This document shows, piece by piece, positions 49,315-58,778 of a stretch of DNA of 60,599 bases. The first letter of the stretch is position 1. Each line of letters starts with the position of its first letter. The notes beneath the pieces were generated by a model. It worked only from the letters and a program-made list of their open reading frames with translations. It was not told the DNA's origin and ran no database searches. The DNA comes from Desulforhopalus sp. (GTDB lineage Bacteria; Desulfobacterota; Desulfobulbia; Desulfobulbales; Desulfocapsaceae): positions 1 through 60,599 of the forward strand of contig JANJUM010000030.1 of the NCBI GenBank assembly GCA_024710585.1. Direction: 5' to 3'. A program made the translations under genes and the position numbers.

Positions 49315-51342
49315 ATGCTCAGCAACAGCGACATCGCCCGGGCGATGAGAATCTCCCTCGACGAGGACCTCCCCGCCCCCCCGCCCTTCGTTCCCGGCAT
49401 CCGCCGCGCCCCCGACCGCGGCTTCCGCCTCTCGCGGCACCAGACCGAGATCGCCCTGCACAACGCCCTGCGCTATGTGCCGGAGCGTCACCACGCCACC
49501 CTCATCCCCGAGTTTCTCGAGGAGCTGCGCACCCGCGGCCGCATCTACGGCTACCGCTTCCGCCCCGCCGGAGCGATCAGGGCGCTGCCCGTCGACAGCT
49601 ATCCCGGCAAGTGCCTGGCCGGGCGGGCGATGCAGGTGATGATCGACAACAACCTCGACTTCGAGGTCGCCCTCTACCCCTACGAGCTGGTCACCTACGG
49701 CGAGACCGGCAGCGTCTGCCAGAACTGGATGCAGTACCGGCTGATCAAGAAATACCTCGCCGAGATGACCGAGGAGCAGACCCTGGTCATGCAGTCCGGC
49801 CACCCCCTGGGGCTGTTCGCCTCCTCGCCGCAGAGCCCGCGGGTGATCATCACCAACGGCCTCATGGTCGGCCTCTACGACAACCTCGCCGACTGGGAGA
49901 TCGCCGCGCAGATGGGCGCCTCCTCCTACGGGCAGATGACCGCCGGCGGCTGGATGTACATCGGCCCGCAGGGCATCGTCCACGGCACCTACACCACCCT
50001 GCTCAACGCCGGGCGCAAGGTCCTCGGCGCCGGGGCCTGCGCCGACCTGCGCGGCCAGCTCTTCGTCTCCTCCGGCCTCGGCGGGATGAGCGGCGCCCAG
50101 CCCAAGGCGGCGAAGATCGCCGGGCTGGTGTCCATCGTCGCAGAGGTCGACAGCTCGCGCATCGCCACCCGCCACGACCAGGGCTGGGTCGACACGGTCA
50201 CCGACGACCTCGCCGAGGCGGTCAGGCTGGCCGGGGAGGCGCGTAACAATCGCCAGGCCCTGTCCATCGCCTACCACGGCAACGTCGTCGACCTCATCGA
50301 GTATCTCGTCGACCACGAGGTCAAGGTCGACCTGCTCTCCGACCAGACCTCATGCCACGTCGTCTACGACGGCGGCTACTGCCCGCAGGGCATCACCTTC
50401 GCCGAGCGCACCCGGCTGCTCGCCGAGGACCGCCCGCGCTTCACCGCCCTGGTCAACGAGAGCCTCGCCCGCCACTTCGCGGCAATCAAACGCATCACCG
50501 CCCAGGGGACCTTCTTCTTCGACTACGGTAACGCCTTCCTCAAGGCGGTCTTCGACGCTGGGGTCACCGAGGCGGCGCGAAACGGCGTCGACGCCAAGGA
50601 CGGCTTCGTCTTCCCCTCCTATTTCGAGGACCTCATGGGGCCGATCTTCGACTACGGCTACGGCCCCTTCCGCTGGGTGTGCCTGAGCGGCAAGGAGGAG
50701 GACCTGCGCCGCACCGACCAGGCGGCCCTGTCGTGCATCGACCCCGGGCGGCGCTGCGAGGACCGCGACAACTACCTGTGGATCCGCGACGCCGAGAAGA
50801 ACCGCCTGGTGGTCGGCAGCCAGGCGCGCATCCTCTACCAGGACGCCCCCGGCCGCGTCGCCATCGGCCTCAAGTTCAACGAGATGGTGCGCAACGGTGA
50901 GGTCGGCCCGATCATGCTCGGCCGCGACCACCACGACACCGGCGGCACCGACTCGCCCTTCCGCGAGACCGCCAACATCCGCGACGGCTCCAACGTCTGC
51001 GCCGACATGGCCACCCACTGCTTCGCCGGCAACGCCGCGCGCGGCATGTCGTTGGTGGCGCTGCACAACGGTGGCGGCACCGGCATCGGCAAGGCCATCA
51101 ACGGCGGCTTCGGCCTGGTACTCGACGGCAGCGAGCGGGTCGACGAAATCATCAGAAAGGCGATGAGCTGGGATGTCATGGGCGGCGTCGCCCGCCGCAA
51201 CTGGGCGCGCAACGCCAATGCCGTCGAGGTGGCCGCCGAGCATAACCGCGACAACGGCCGCGGCGACCACATCACCCTGCCCTTCATCGCCGACGAGGAG
51301 GCGGTGGCCGCGGCCGTGGCCGCCATCTTCCCCGCCGCCTGA
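49315..51342 (+). CDS. hutU: Urocanate hydratase, long (vertebrate UROC1-like) form
   Basis: This 675-residue cytosolic NAD+-dependent enzyme converts urocanate to imidazolonepropionate. The catalytic/NAD region reads GRDHHDTGGTDSPFRE, then DGSNVCADMA and LHNGGGTGIGKAINGG. This matches the ~676-residue animal and long bacterial form rather than the ~555-residue Pseudomonas/Bacillus enzyme. AGTCGLGGMSGAQPKA-like glycine-rich residues (GLGGMSGAQPKAAKIAG) form the dinucleotide site. GGAGG at 49303-49307 favours ATG 49315, since the GTG at 49309 would lie too close. It is the first gene of the hut operon, under HutC control. Confidence 0.95.
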   Translation: MLSNSDIARAMRISLDEDLPAPPPFVPGIRRAPDRGFRLSRHQTEIALHNALRYVPERHHATLIPEFLEELRTRGRIYGYRFRPAGAIRALPVDSYPGKCLAGRAMQVMIDNNLDFEVALYPYELVTYGETGSVCQNWMQYRLIKKYLAEMTEEQTLVMQSGHPLGLFASSPQSPRVIITNGLMVGLYDNLADWEIAAQMGASSYGQMTAGGWMYIGPQGIVHGTYTTLLNAGRKVLGAGACADLRGQLFVSSGLGGMSGAQPKAAKIAGLVSIVAEVDSSRIATRHDQGWVDTVTDDLAEAVRLAGEARNNRQALSIAYHGNVVDLIEYLVDHEVKVDLLSDQTSCHVVYDGGYCPQGITFAERTRLLAEDRPRFTALVNESLARHFAAIKRITAQGTFFFDYGNAFLKAVFDAGVTEAARNGVDAKDGFVFPSYFEDLMGPIFDYGYGPFRWVCLSGKEEDLRRTDQAALSCIDPGRRCEDRDNYLWIRDAEKNRLVVGSQARILYQDAPGRVAIGLKFNEMVRNGEVGPIMLGRDHHDTGGTDSPFRETANIRDGSNVCADMATHCFAGNAARGMSLVALHNGGGTGIGKAINGGFGLVLDGSERVDEIIRKAMSWDVMGGVARRNWARNANAVEVAAEHNRDNGRGDHITLPFIADEEAVAAAVAAIFPAA

Positions 51343-51360
51343 ACCACCGAGGAGACGCCG

Positions 51361-52611
51361 ATGACCCGCAAGCTGGTGGACAACGCCTCGATCCATACCC
51401 CCGTCGACCACGGCCGCCCCGCGGCCGGCCCGCACATGGGGGAGCTGCTCCGTATAGAGCGGGGCGCGATGCTCATCGAAAACGGCCTGGTCGCCAGGAT
51501 CGGTGACAGCGACGAGGTCCGCGCCGGTCTTGACCAGCGTACCGTGGACGAGGTCATTGACGCCGGCGGCCGCTGCCTGGTGCCCGGCTTCGTCGACCCG
51601 CACACCCACCTCTGCTTCGTCTCGCCGCGCGAGGAGGAGTTCGCCCTGCGCCTGACCGGCGCCGCCTATCTCGACATCCTCCGCCAGGGCGGCGGCATCC
51701 TCAACTCGGTGACGGCGGTGCGCGCCTGCCCCGAGGAGGAGCTCTACCGGCTGACCCGCGACCGCGCCCTCAGCGCCCTCGCCCACGGCACCACCACGGT
51801 GGAGATCAAAAGCGGCTATGGCCTCGACACCGACAGCGAGCTGAAGATGCTGCGCGTCATCGAGCGCGTCGGCCGCAGCACGCCGCTCGACGTAGTGGCC
51901 ACCTTTCTCGGCGCCCACGCCGTGCCTCCCGAGTACCAGGGGCGCGCCGACGCCTACGTCGACCTGATGATCGACGACATGCTGCCCCGCGTGGCGGCGC
52001 TCGGCCTGGCCCGGCAGTGCGACATCTTCTGCGAGCAGGGGGTGTTCTCCATCGCCCAGGGGCGCAGGCTGCTCGCCGCCGCCAAGAGTCTTGGCTTCGC
52101 GGTGAAGATACATGCCGACGAAGTCCACGACCTCGGTGGGGCGGGGCTGGCCGCGGAAGTGGCGGCGCTCTCCGCCGACCACCTGCTCGCCGCCGGCGAC
52201 CCGGGCATCGACGGTCTCGCCGCCGCCGGAGTGGTGGCCACCCTGCTGCCGGCCACCGCCTACAGCCTGCGCAAGCCCTATGCCCGGGCGCGACACATGC
52301 TCGAGCGCGGCGTCGCCCTGGCCCTGGCCAGCGACTGCAACCCCGGCTCGAGCTACAGCGAGTCGATGCCTTTCGTCATCGGCCTGGCCGTCCTGCAAAT
52401 GGGGCTGTCCCCGGCCGAGGCCCTCACCGCCGCCACCCTCAACGGCGCCTACGCCCTGGGCATCGCCGACCGTGTCGGCAGCCTCGCTCCCGGCCGGCAG
52501 GCGGACTTCCTTCTCCTCGACGGCAAGACCCCGGCCATCCTCGCCTTCCATGCCGGGGTGTCCCCGGTGGACGCCGTCTACAAGCGGGGCGAGCTGGTCG
52601 CCCGCCCCTAG
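51361..52611 (+). CDS. hutI: Imidazolonepropionase HutI
   Basis: This 416-residue metal-dependent amidohydrolase opens the imidazolone ring to give N-formimino-L-glutamate. Metal-binding motifs are present: DPHTHLCF (residues about 80), HADEVHDLGGAGLAAE, SADHLLAA, and the catalytic aspartate in ASDCNPGSSYSE. Length matches HutI enzymes. GAGGAGACG lies before the ATG, 18 bases after the hutU stop, so it is operonic. The C-terminal amidohydrolase strand (ADRVGSLAPGRQADFLLLDG) is complete. Confidence 0.96.
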   Translation: MTRKLVDNASIHTPVDHGRPAAGPHMGELLRIERGAMLIENGLVARIGDSDEVRAGLDQRTVDEVIDAGGRCLVPGFVDPHTHLCFVSPREEEFALRLTGAAYLDILRQGGGILNSVTAVRACPEEELYRLTRDRALSALAHGTTTVEIKSGYGLDTDSELKMLRVIERVGRSTPLDVVATFLGAHAVPPEYQGRADAYVDLMIDDMLPRVAALGLARQCDIFCEQGVFSIAQGRRLLAAAKSLGFAVKIHADEVHDLGGAGLAAEVAALSADHLLAAGDPGIDGLAAAGVVATLLPATAYSLRKPYARARHMLERGVALALASDCNPGSSYSESMPFVIGLAVLQMGLSPAEALTAATLNGAYALGIADRVGSLAPGRQADFLLLDGKTPAILAFHAGVSPVDAVYKRGELVARP

Positions 52612-52623
52612 AGGTTCACACCC

Positions 52624-54252
52624 ATGAAAAAACTCGTCGAATGCGTCCCCAATTTCTCCGAAGGCCGGGATCAACGCGTCATCGACCTCATCGCCACCGC
52701 CATCCGCGACACCGCCGGCTGCACGCTGCTCGACGTCGACCCCGGTCGCTCCACCCACCGCACCGTCTACACCTTCGTCGGCGACCCGCAAGCAGTCGTC
52801 GAAGGCGCGCTGGCCGCCGCCAGGGTCGCCCACGCCAACATCGACATGCGCCACCACCATGGCGAGCACCCGCGCATGGGCGCCCTCGACGTCTGCCCCT
52901 TCGTGCCGGTCTCCGGGGTGACCATGGCCGAGTGCGTCGCCATCGCCGAGGAATTCGGGCGACGCCTGGCCGGCGAGCTCGAGGTGCCGGTGTATCTCTA
53001 CGAGGAGGCGGCGCGCAGCGAACAGCGCAGGAAGCTCGCCGACATCCGCGAGGGCGAATACGAGGGGCTGGCCAAAAAGCTCGCCGACCCCGCCTGGCAG
53101 CCGGACTTCGGCCCGGCCCGGCTGGCGCCTTCCTGGGGGGCCACGGTGACCGGGGCGCGCATGTTCCTCATCGCCTATAATGTCAATATCCTCGGCACCC
53201 CCAACCAGGCGCACCGCATCGCCCTCGACCTGCGCGAGACCGGCCGCGGCGACGGCCAGCCGGGTCGGCTGCCGGCGGTGCAGGGCATGGGCTGGTATGT
53301 CGACGAGTATGGCCTGGCCCAGGTCACCGTCAACCTCACCGACTACCGCCGCACCCCCATGCACGTGCTCTACGAGGAGGTCAAAAAGGAAGCGGCGCGG
53401 CTCGGCGTCGGGGTGGCCGGCTCGGAGGTCGTCGGCCTGGTGCCCAGGGAGGCCCTGCTCGCCGCCGCCGACTACTATATCGCCCAGGAGGGCATCTTCG
53501 TCTACGAGGAAGGGCAGAAGATCCGCCTCGCCGTGGAGCGTCTCGGCCTGTCGTCCATCGCCCCCTTCATCCCCGAGAAGCGCATCATCGAGTACCTGGT
53601 GGCCGAGCCGCCGGACGAGCCGCTGGCCTCGCTGCCGGTGCGCCGCTTCATCGAGGCGGTGGGGGCGCGCACCTCGGCCCCCGGCGGCGGCTCGGTGTCG
53701 GCGATGCTCGCCGCGGTCGGCGTCGCCCTGGGGGCGATGGTCGCCAAGCTCACCTACGGGGTGCGCAAGTTCGAGGGTGTCGGCGCCGAGATGAAGGCGG
53801 TCATCCCCCTGCTGCACCAGGTGCAGGAGGAGCTCATTCCGCTCATCGACCGCGACACCAACGCCTTCAACGACTATATGACCGCCCTCAAGCTCCCCAA
53901 AGGCAGCGACGAGGAAAAACGCCTGCGCCGCCAGGCCATGGAAGATGGCCTGAAGACGGCGGTGGCCGTGCCGCTGACCACCATGCGCTGCGGCGACCGC
54001 GCCTGGCCGGCCCTGCTCGCCGCCGCCCGTTACGGCAACCCGGCCTCGGCCTCCGATGTCCAGGTGGGGGCGCGCTCGCTGGAGACCGGCATCTGGGGGG
54101 CCTGGCAGAACGTGCTCATCAATCTGCGCGGCATAAGCGACGAGGCCTTTACCGCCACCGTGCGCGACGAGGCCGACCTCCTCGCCCGCCGCGCCGCGGA
54201 GAGCTGCGCCGAGGTCCTCGAGGCGCTGGCGCGGCGCGGCAAGGAAGGCTGA
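52624..54252 (+). CDS. ftcD: Bifunctional glutamate formimidoyltransferase / formimidoyl-THF cyclodeaminase
   Basis: This 542-residue fusion transfers the formimino group from formiminoglutamate to tetrahydrofolate and then deaminates it to methenyl-THF and ammonia. The transferase half (1-325) has VECVPNFSEGRD and the catalytic-His region RHHHGEHPRMGALDVCPF. The cyclodeaminase half (335-540) has APGGGSVSAMLAAVGVALG and a helical bundle ending in CAEVLEALARRG. This two-domain arrangement is like mammalian FTCD; many bacteria keep the parts separate or use HutF/HutG. It lies 12 bases after hutI and completes conversion to glutamate, feeding one-carbon metabolism. Confidence 0.95.
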   Translation: MKKLVECVPNFSEGRDQRVIDLIATAIRDTAGCTLLDVDPGRSTHRTVYTFVGDPQAVVEGALAAARVAHANIDMRHHHGEHPRMGALDVCPFVPVSGVTMAECVAIAEEFGRRLAGELEVPVYLYEEAARSEQRRKLADIREGEYEGLAKKLADPAWQPDFGPARLAPSWGATVTGARMFLIAYNVNILGTPNQAHRIALDLRETGRGDGQPGRLPAVQGMGWYVDEYGLAQVTVNLTDYRRTPMHVLYEEVKKEAARLGVGVAGSEVVGLVPREALLAAADYYIAQEGIFVYEEGQKIRLAVERLGLSSIAPFIPEKRIIEYLVAEPPDEPLASLPVRRFIEAVGARTSAPGGGSVSAMLAAVGVALGAMVAKLTYGVRKFEGVGAEMKAVIPLLHQVQEELIPLIDRDTNAFNDYMTALKLPKGSDEEKRLRRQAMEDGLKTAVAVPLTTMRCGDRAWPALLAAARYGNPASASDVQVGARSLETGIWGAWQNVLINLRGISDEAFTATVRDEADLLARRAAESCAEVLEALARRGKEG

Positions 54253-54342
54253 GAGGGCATCGCCACGGCGTCGACAGGCCGCAGCGCCCGTTAGAGAGGT
54301 ATGTTGTTGGTTGGTTCATTTCACTTAATCAAGGAGATCCCC

Positions 54343-55497
54343 ATGAAAACAGCAGTCCTTCGTCCCCTCGTGTGCAGCGCGGCCATCTTCGCCCTGGCCG
54401 CCACCCCGGCCCTGGCCGAGATCAAGATCGGCCTCAACGTGCCCATCACCGGCTTTGCCGCCGCCGACGGCAAGTCGGCCCTGGAAGGCGCCAAGCTGGC
54501 GGTGGCCAAGGCCAACGAGGCCGGCGGCATTAATGGCGAGAAGCTCGAACTGGTCATTTACGACGACCAGGCCTCGCCCAAGGAGGCGGTGCCGGTGGCC
54601 ACCAAGCTCATCGAGAAGGACAAGGTGGTGGGCGCCGTGTCCGGCTCCTACTCCGGTTCGACCCGCGCCGCCGCCGGCATCTTCCAGCAGGCCGGCGTGC
54701 CCTACGTGGTCTCCTACGCCATCCACCCCGACATCACCCTCGCCGGCGACTACATGTTCCGCGTCTCCGCCATGGGCGAGGTGCAGGGGCGCGGCGGCGC
54801 CAAGCTGGTCAGCAACCTCGGCAAGAAGCGCGTCGTGCTGCTCACCATGAAGAACGATTTCGGCCAGGCCCTGGCCGCCGGCTTCAAGGAGGCCGCGCCC
54901 AAGTTCGCCCTCGACATCGTCGCCGAGTACGAGTACGCCCTGCAGGATCGCCAGTTCGGCCCCCTGGTGGCCAAGGTCAAGGCCGACAACCCCGAGGTCA
55001 TCTACGCCTCCGGCTACTACTTCACCGCCGGGCCGCTGGTCTCGCAGCTGCGCGCCGCCGGCATCACCGCCCCGGTCATCGGCCAGGAGGGCTACGATTC
55101 CGACAAGTTCATGGAGATCGCCGGCGACGCCGCCGAGGGCACCCTGCTCACCACCTCCCTCGACCGCGACTCCGAGTCGCCGGTCACCCAGGCCTTCATC
55201 GCCGACTTCAAGAAGGCCACCGGCATCGGCACCGACATGGTCGCCGCCTCCACCTACACCGCCGCCTACGTGCTCATCGACGGCCTCAAGAAGACCGGCG
55301 GCAAGGGCGGTGCGGCCCTGCGCGACGCCATCGCCGCCGGCAGCTACGAGACCCCCATCGGCAAGCTGGCCTTCAACGACCTCCACGAGGTGAGCAAGGA
55401 TATCCAGGTTCAGGTGGTCAAGGACAAGGCCTTCCGGCGGCACTCGGTCATCCATGACCCGGTGCTCCTCGCCCCGCCGAGCAAGTCCGGCAAATAA
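54343..55497 (+). CDS. Branched-chain-amino-acid-type ABC transporter substrate-binding protein
   Basis: This is a 384-residue periplasmic receptor (LivJ family, type I fold). The signal peptide is VLRPLVCSAAIFALAATPALA with cleavage before EIKIG. The body shows INGEKLELVIYDDQASPKEAVPVATKLI, AVSGSYSGSTRAAAGIFQQAGVPYV, and AEGTLLTTSLDRDSESPVT. It should bind an amino acid or aromatic/imidazole compound; operon position behind hut genes suggests histidine or a breakdown product, but that is inferred. AAGGAG six bases before the ATG at 54343 fixes the start. It is the first of five liv-like genes. Confidence 0.92.
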   Translation: MKTAVLRPLVCSAAIFALAATPALAEIKIGLNVPITGFAAADGKSALEGAKLAVAKANEAGGINGEKLELVIYDDQASPKEAVPVATKLIEKDKVVGAVSGSYSGSTRAAAGIFQQAGVPYVVSYAIHPDITLAGDYMFRVSAMGEVQGRGGAKLVSNLGKKRVVLLTMKNDFGQALAAGFKEAAPKFALDIVAEYEYALQDRQFGPLVAKVKADNPEVIYASGYYFTAGPLVSQLRAAGITAPVIGQEGYDSDKFMEIAGDAAEGTLLTTSLDRDSESPVTQAFIADFKKATGIGTDMVAASTYTAAYVLIDGLKKTGGKGGAALRDAIAAGSYETPIGKLAFNDLHEVSKDIQVQVVKDKAFRRHSVIHDPVLLAPPSKSGK

Positions 55498-55506
55498 GCT
55501 CGGCCC

Positions 55507-56370
55507 ATGCTTCTCGTCGAACTCTTCACCCAGGGGCTGGTTCAGGGCAGCATCTACGCCCTGATCGCCCTTGGGCTGACCCTGGTCTACGGCCTGCTGC
55601 GCATTCTCCACGTCGCCCACGCGGCCTTCTTCACCCTCGGCGCCTATGTCGGCATCCTCGTCTGCAACGCCAGCGGCAGCCTGATCCTCGGCTTCGCCGC
55701 GGCGATGGCGACCGCCGGCTGCGCCGGGGTGATCACCTATCGCCTCGCCTATGAGCCGCTCCTCGACAAGCCGCCCTTTGTCGCCCTGATCGCCTCCATC
55801 GGCCTGTACATCGCCTCCGAGGAGGCCTTCCGCGTCCTCTTCGGCGCCCAGGGCATCTCCTTTGTCGACCCGCCGCTGCAGCAGCAGCTGCTGCTCTTCG
55901 GCACCATCCGCCTCAAGATGGCCGAGCTGCTGGTGATGATCGGCAGCCTGGCGATCATCTTCGTGCTGTCGCGGCTGCAGAACGGCACCCGCCTCGGCCT
56001 GGCCTGCCAGGCCACCGTCTCCGACCCGCAGATGGCCGAGTCCTTCGGCATCTCCCTGCGCCTGGTGCGCGACCTCAATTTCTTCGTCGGCTCGGCCCTG
56101 GCGGCCTTCGCCGGCGTCTGGGTGGCCCTGCTCAACAACCTGGTCGAGCCGACCATGGGCAGCGTGCCCTCATACAAGGCCCTGGCGATCATCGTCCTCG
56201 GCGGCCTCGGCTCGGTGCGCGGCACCCTCGCCGCCGCCCTGGTGCTGGGCGTGGTCGAGGCCTACGGCACCATCTACCTCGGCAAGCTGCTCGACCGCAA
56301 CGCCATCGCCTTCGCCTTTCTCATCCTGGTGCTGATGGTCAGGCCCCAGGGACTGTTCTCCCGTCGTTGA
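55507..56370 (+). CDS. livH: ABC transporter permease, LivH family
   Basis: This 287-residue inner-membrane permease has about eight hydrophobic helices. LivH markers include FTQGLVQGSIYALIALGLTLVYGLLRILHVAHAAFFTLGAY at the start, GLACQATVSDPQMAESFGI in the cytoplasmic EAA-like loop, and SVPSYKALAIIVLGGLGSVRGTLAAALVLG near the C-terminus. It pairs with LivM to form the channel. It starts nine bases after the binding-protein gene and ends 11 bases before livM. Substrate specificity comes from the binding protein. Confidence 0.93.
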   Translation: MLLVELFTQGLVQGSIYALIALGLTLVYGLLRILHVAHAAFFTLGAYVGILVCNASGSLILGFAAAMATAGCAGVITYRLAYEPLLDKPPFVALIASIGLYIASEEAFRVLFGAQGISFVDPPLQQQLLLFGTIRLKMAELLVMIGSLAIIFVLSRLQNGTRLGLACQATVSDPQMAESFGISLRLVRDLNFFVGSALAAFAGVWVALLNNLVEPTMGSVPSYKALAIIVLGGLGSVRGTLAAALVLGVVEAYGTIYLGKLLDRNAIAFAFLILVLMVRPQGLFSRR

Positions 56371-56381
56371 GGAACCCCGGC

Positions 56382-57235
56382 ATGAACTATGAAATCTCCC
56401 TGATGACCACCATGGCGATCAGCGTCCTTTTCGCCCTGTCGCTCAACCTCATCACCGGCTTCTGCGGGCAGATCAGCCTCGGCCACGCCGCCTTCCTCGG
56501 CATCGGCGCCTACCTCGCCGCCATGCTCGCCAAGGCCGGGGTACCCTTTCTGCTCACCCTGCCCCTGGCCATGCTCCTCGCCGGGGCGGTGGGCACGGTG
56601 GTCGGCCTGACCAGCCTGCGGGTGCGCGCCGATTTCCTGGCCATCACCACCATGGGGGTGGGCTTCCTCTTCGTCGGCATCATCCGCCAGCGCGAGTGGC
56701 TGGGCGGCGAGCTGGGCATCGCCGGCATCACCGGCAGCAACATGTCCAAGCTCGGCTATATGCTCTTCACCGTGCTCTGCGCCATCCTGGTGATGGCCCT
56801 GTGCATCTACCTGCGCCGCTCGTGGATGGGCCGGGTATTCAACGGCATCGCCGAGGACGAGGACACCATGCGCGTGCTGGGCATCAACGTGCCGCGCTAC
56901 AAGCTCGCCGCCTTCGCCATCGGCACCGCCCTCGCTGGGCTAACCGGGGCCCTCTACGCCTACCACTTCCAGTATATCGGCCCGGACAGCTTCGGCTTCG
57001 TCGAATCGATCACCGTGCTGTCGATGGTGGTGGTCGGCGGCATCGGCTCGGTGGCCGGGGTGACCGTCGCCGCCGCCCTGCTCTCCGCCCTGCCGGCCTG
57101 GTTCCAGTTCATCGGCGACTACAAGCTGCTCGTCTACGGCAGCCTGCTCTTTCTCATGATCCGTTTCGTGCCCGACGGCATGGCCGGCCTGGTGCGGCGC
57201 CATCTCGGCAAGCGCAGGGCGGAGGAGCGGGGCAA

Positions 57236-57239
<4 letters not shown>
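56382..57239 (+). CDS. livM: ABC transporter permease, LivM family
   Basis: This 285-residue inner-membrane permease has about nine helices. LivM markers are LSLNLITGFCGQISLGHAAFLGIGAYLAA, RVRADFLAITTMGVGFLF, and the loop ISGIAEDEDTMRVLGINVPRYKLAAFAIG-type segment (NGIAEDEDTMRVLGINV). The C-terminus has SMVVVGGIGSVAGVTVAAALL. The ATG at 56382 is preferred to a TTG at 56367 because family similarity starts there and TGAGGA lies upstream. The stop codon overlaps the livG start as ATGA, indicating coupled translation. Confidence 0.93.
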
Positions 57240-58049
<810 letters not shown>

Positions 58050-58057
<8 letters not shown>

Positions 58058-58754
58058 ACTGGACTCCATCTCCTGCGGCTACGGCGCCTTTCGCGCCGTG
58101 CACGGCCTGTCGCTGACCCTGCGTGCAGGGGAGATCACCGGCCTGCTCGGCGCCAACGGGGCCGGCAAGTCCTCGACCTTGATGTGCGTCGCCGGCCATG
58201 TCGCCCTGCAGGAGGGGCGCATCCTCTTCAATGGCGAGGATATCAGTCTCCTGCCGGTGGCGCGGCGGGTGCATGCCGGCATCGCCATCGCCCCCGAAGG
58301 ACGCCGCCTCTTCAAGGACCTCAGCGTCGAGGACAACCTGCGCATCGGCGGCCTCATCCACCCCGCCGCCGACTTCCGCCGCGACCGCGACCGCGTCCTC
58401 GATCTCTTCCCGCGCCTCGCCGAACGCCTGCCCCTGCCGGCCGGCAACCTCTCCGGCGGCGAGCAGCAGATGCTGGCCATCGCCCGCGCCCTGATGGCGC
58501 GGCCACGGCTGATCATGATCGACGAGTTGTCGCTGGGGCTGATGCCGAAGGTCATCGACCTCTGCTACCAGGCCCTGGAGCGCCTGCGCAGCGAGGGGCT
58601 GGCGGTGCTGCTGGTGGAGCAGAACACCGAGCGGGCCCTGGCGGTGGCCGACCATATCTGCGTCCTCGAGTCGGGCCGCACCGTATGGACGGGCAGCGCC
58701 GCGCTGGCGCGCGGCGACGCCACCCTGGCCTCGGCCTACCTCGGTCTACACTGA
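58050..58754 (+). CDS. livF: ABC transporter ATPase, LivF family
   Basis: This 234-residue ATPase completes the importer. Walker A is GANGAGKSS, the Q-loop and EGRRLFKDLSVEDNLRIGG segment are LivF-typical, the signature NLSGGEQQMLAIARAL is intact, Walker B reads LIMIDELSLGLMP and the switch His position is taken by glutamine in LLVEQNTERAL, as is usual in LivF. It overlaps the livG end by eight bases, with GGGAGCGACG before the ATG. It is the last gene of the presumed hut-liv transcription unit. Confidence 0.93.
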
Positions 58755-58778
58755 AAAGCGGCACCACGGCCGAAAGGA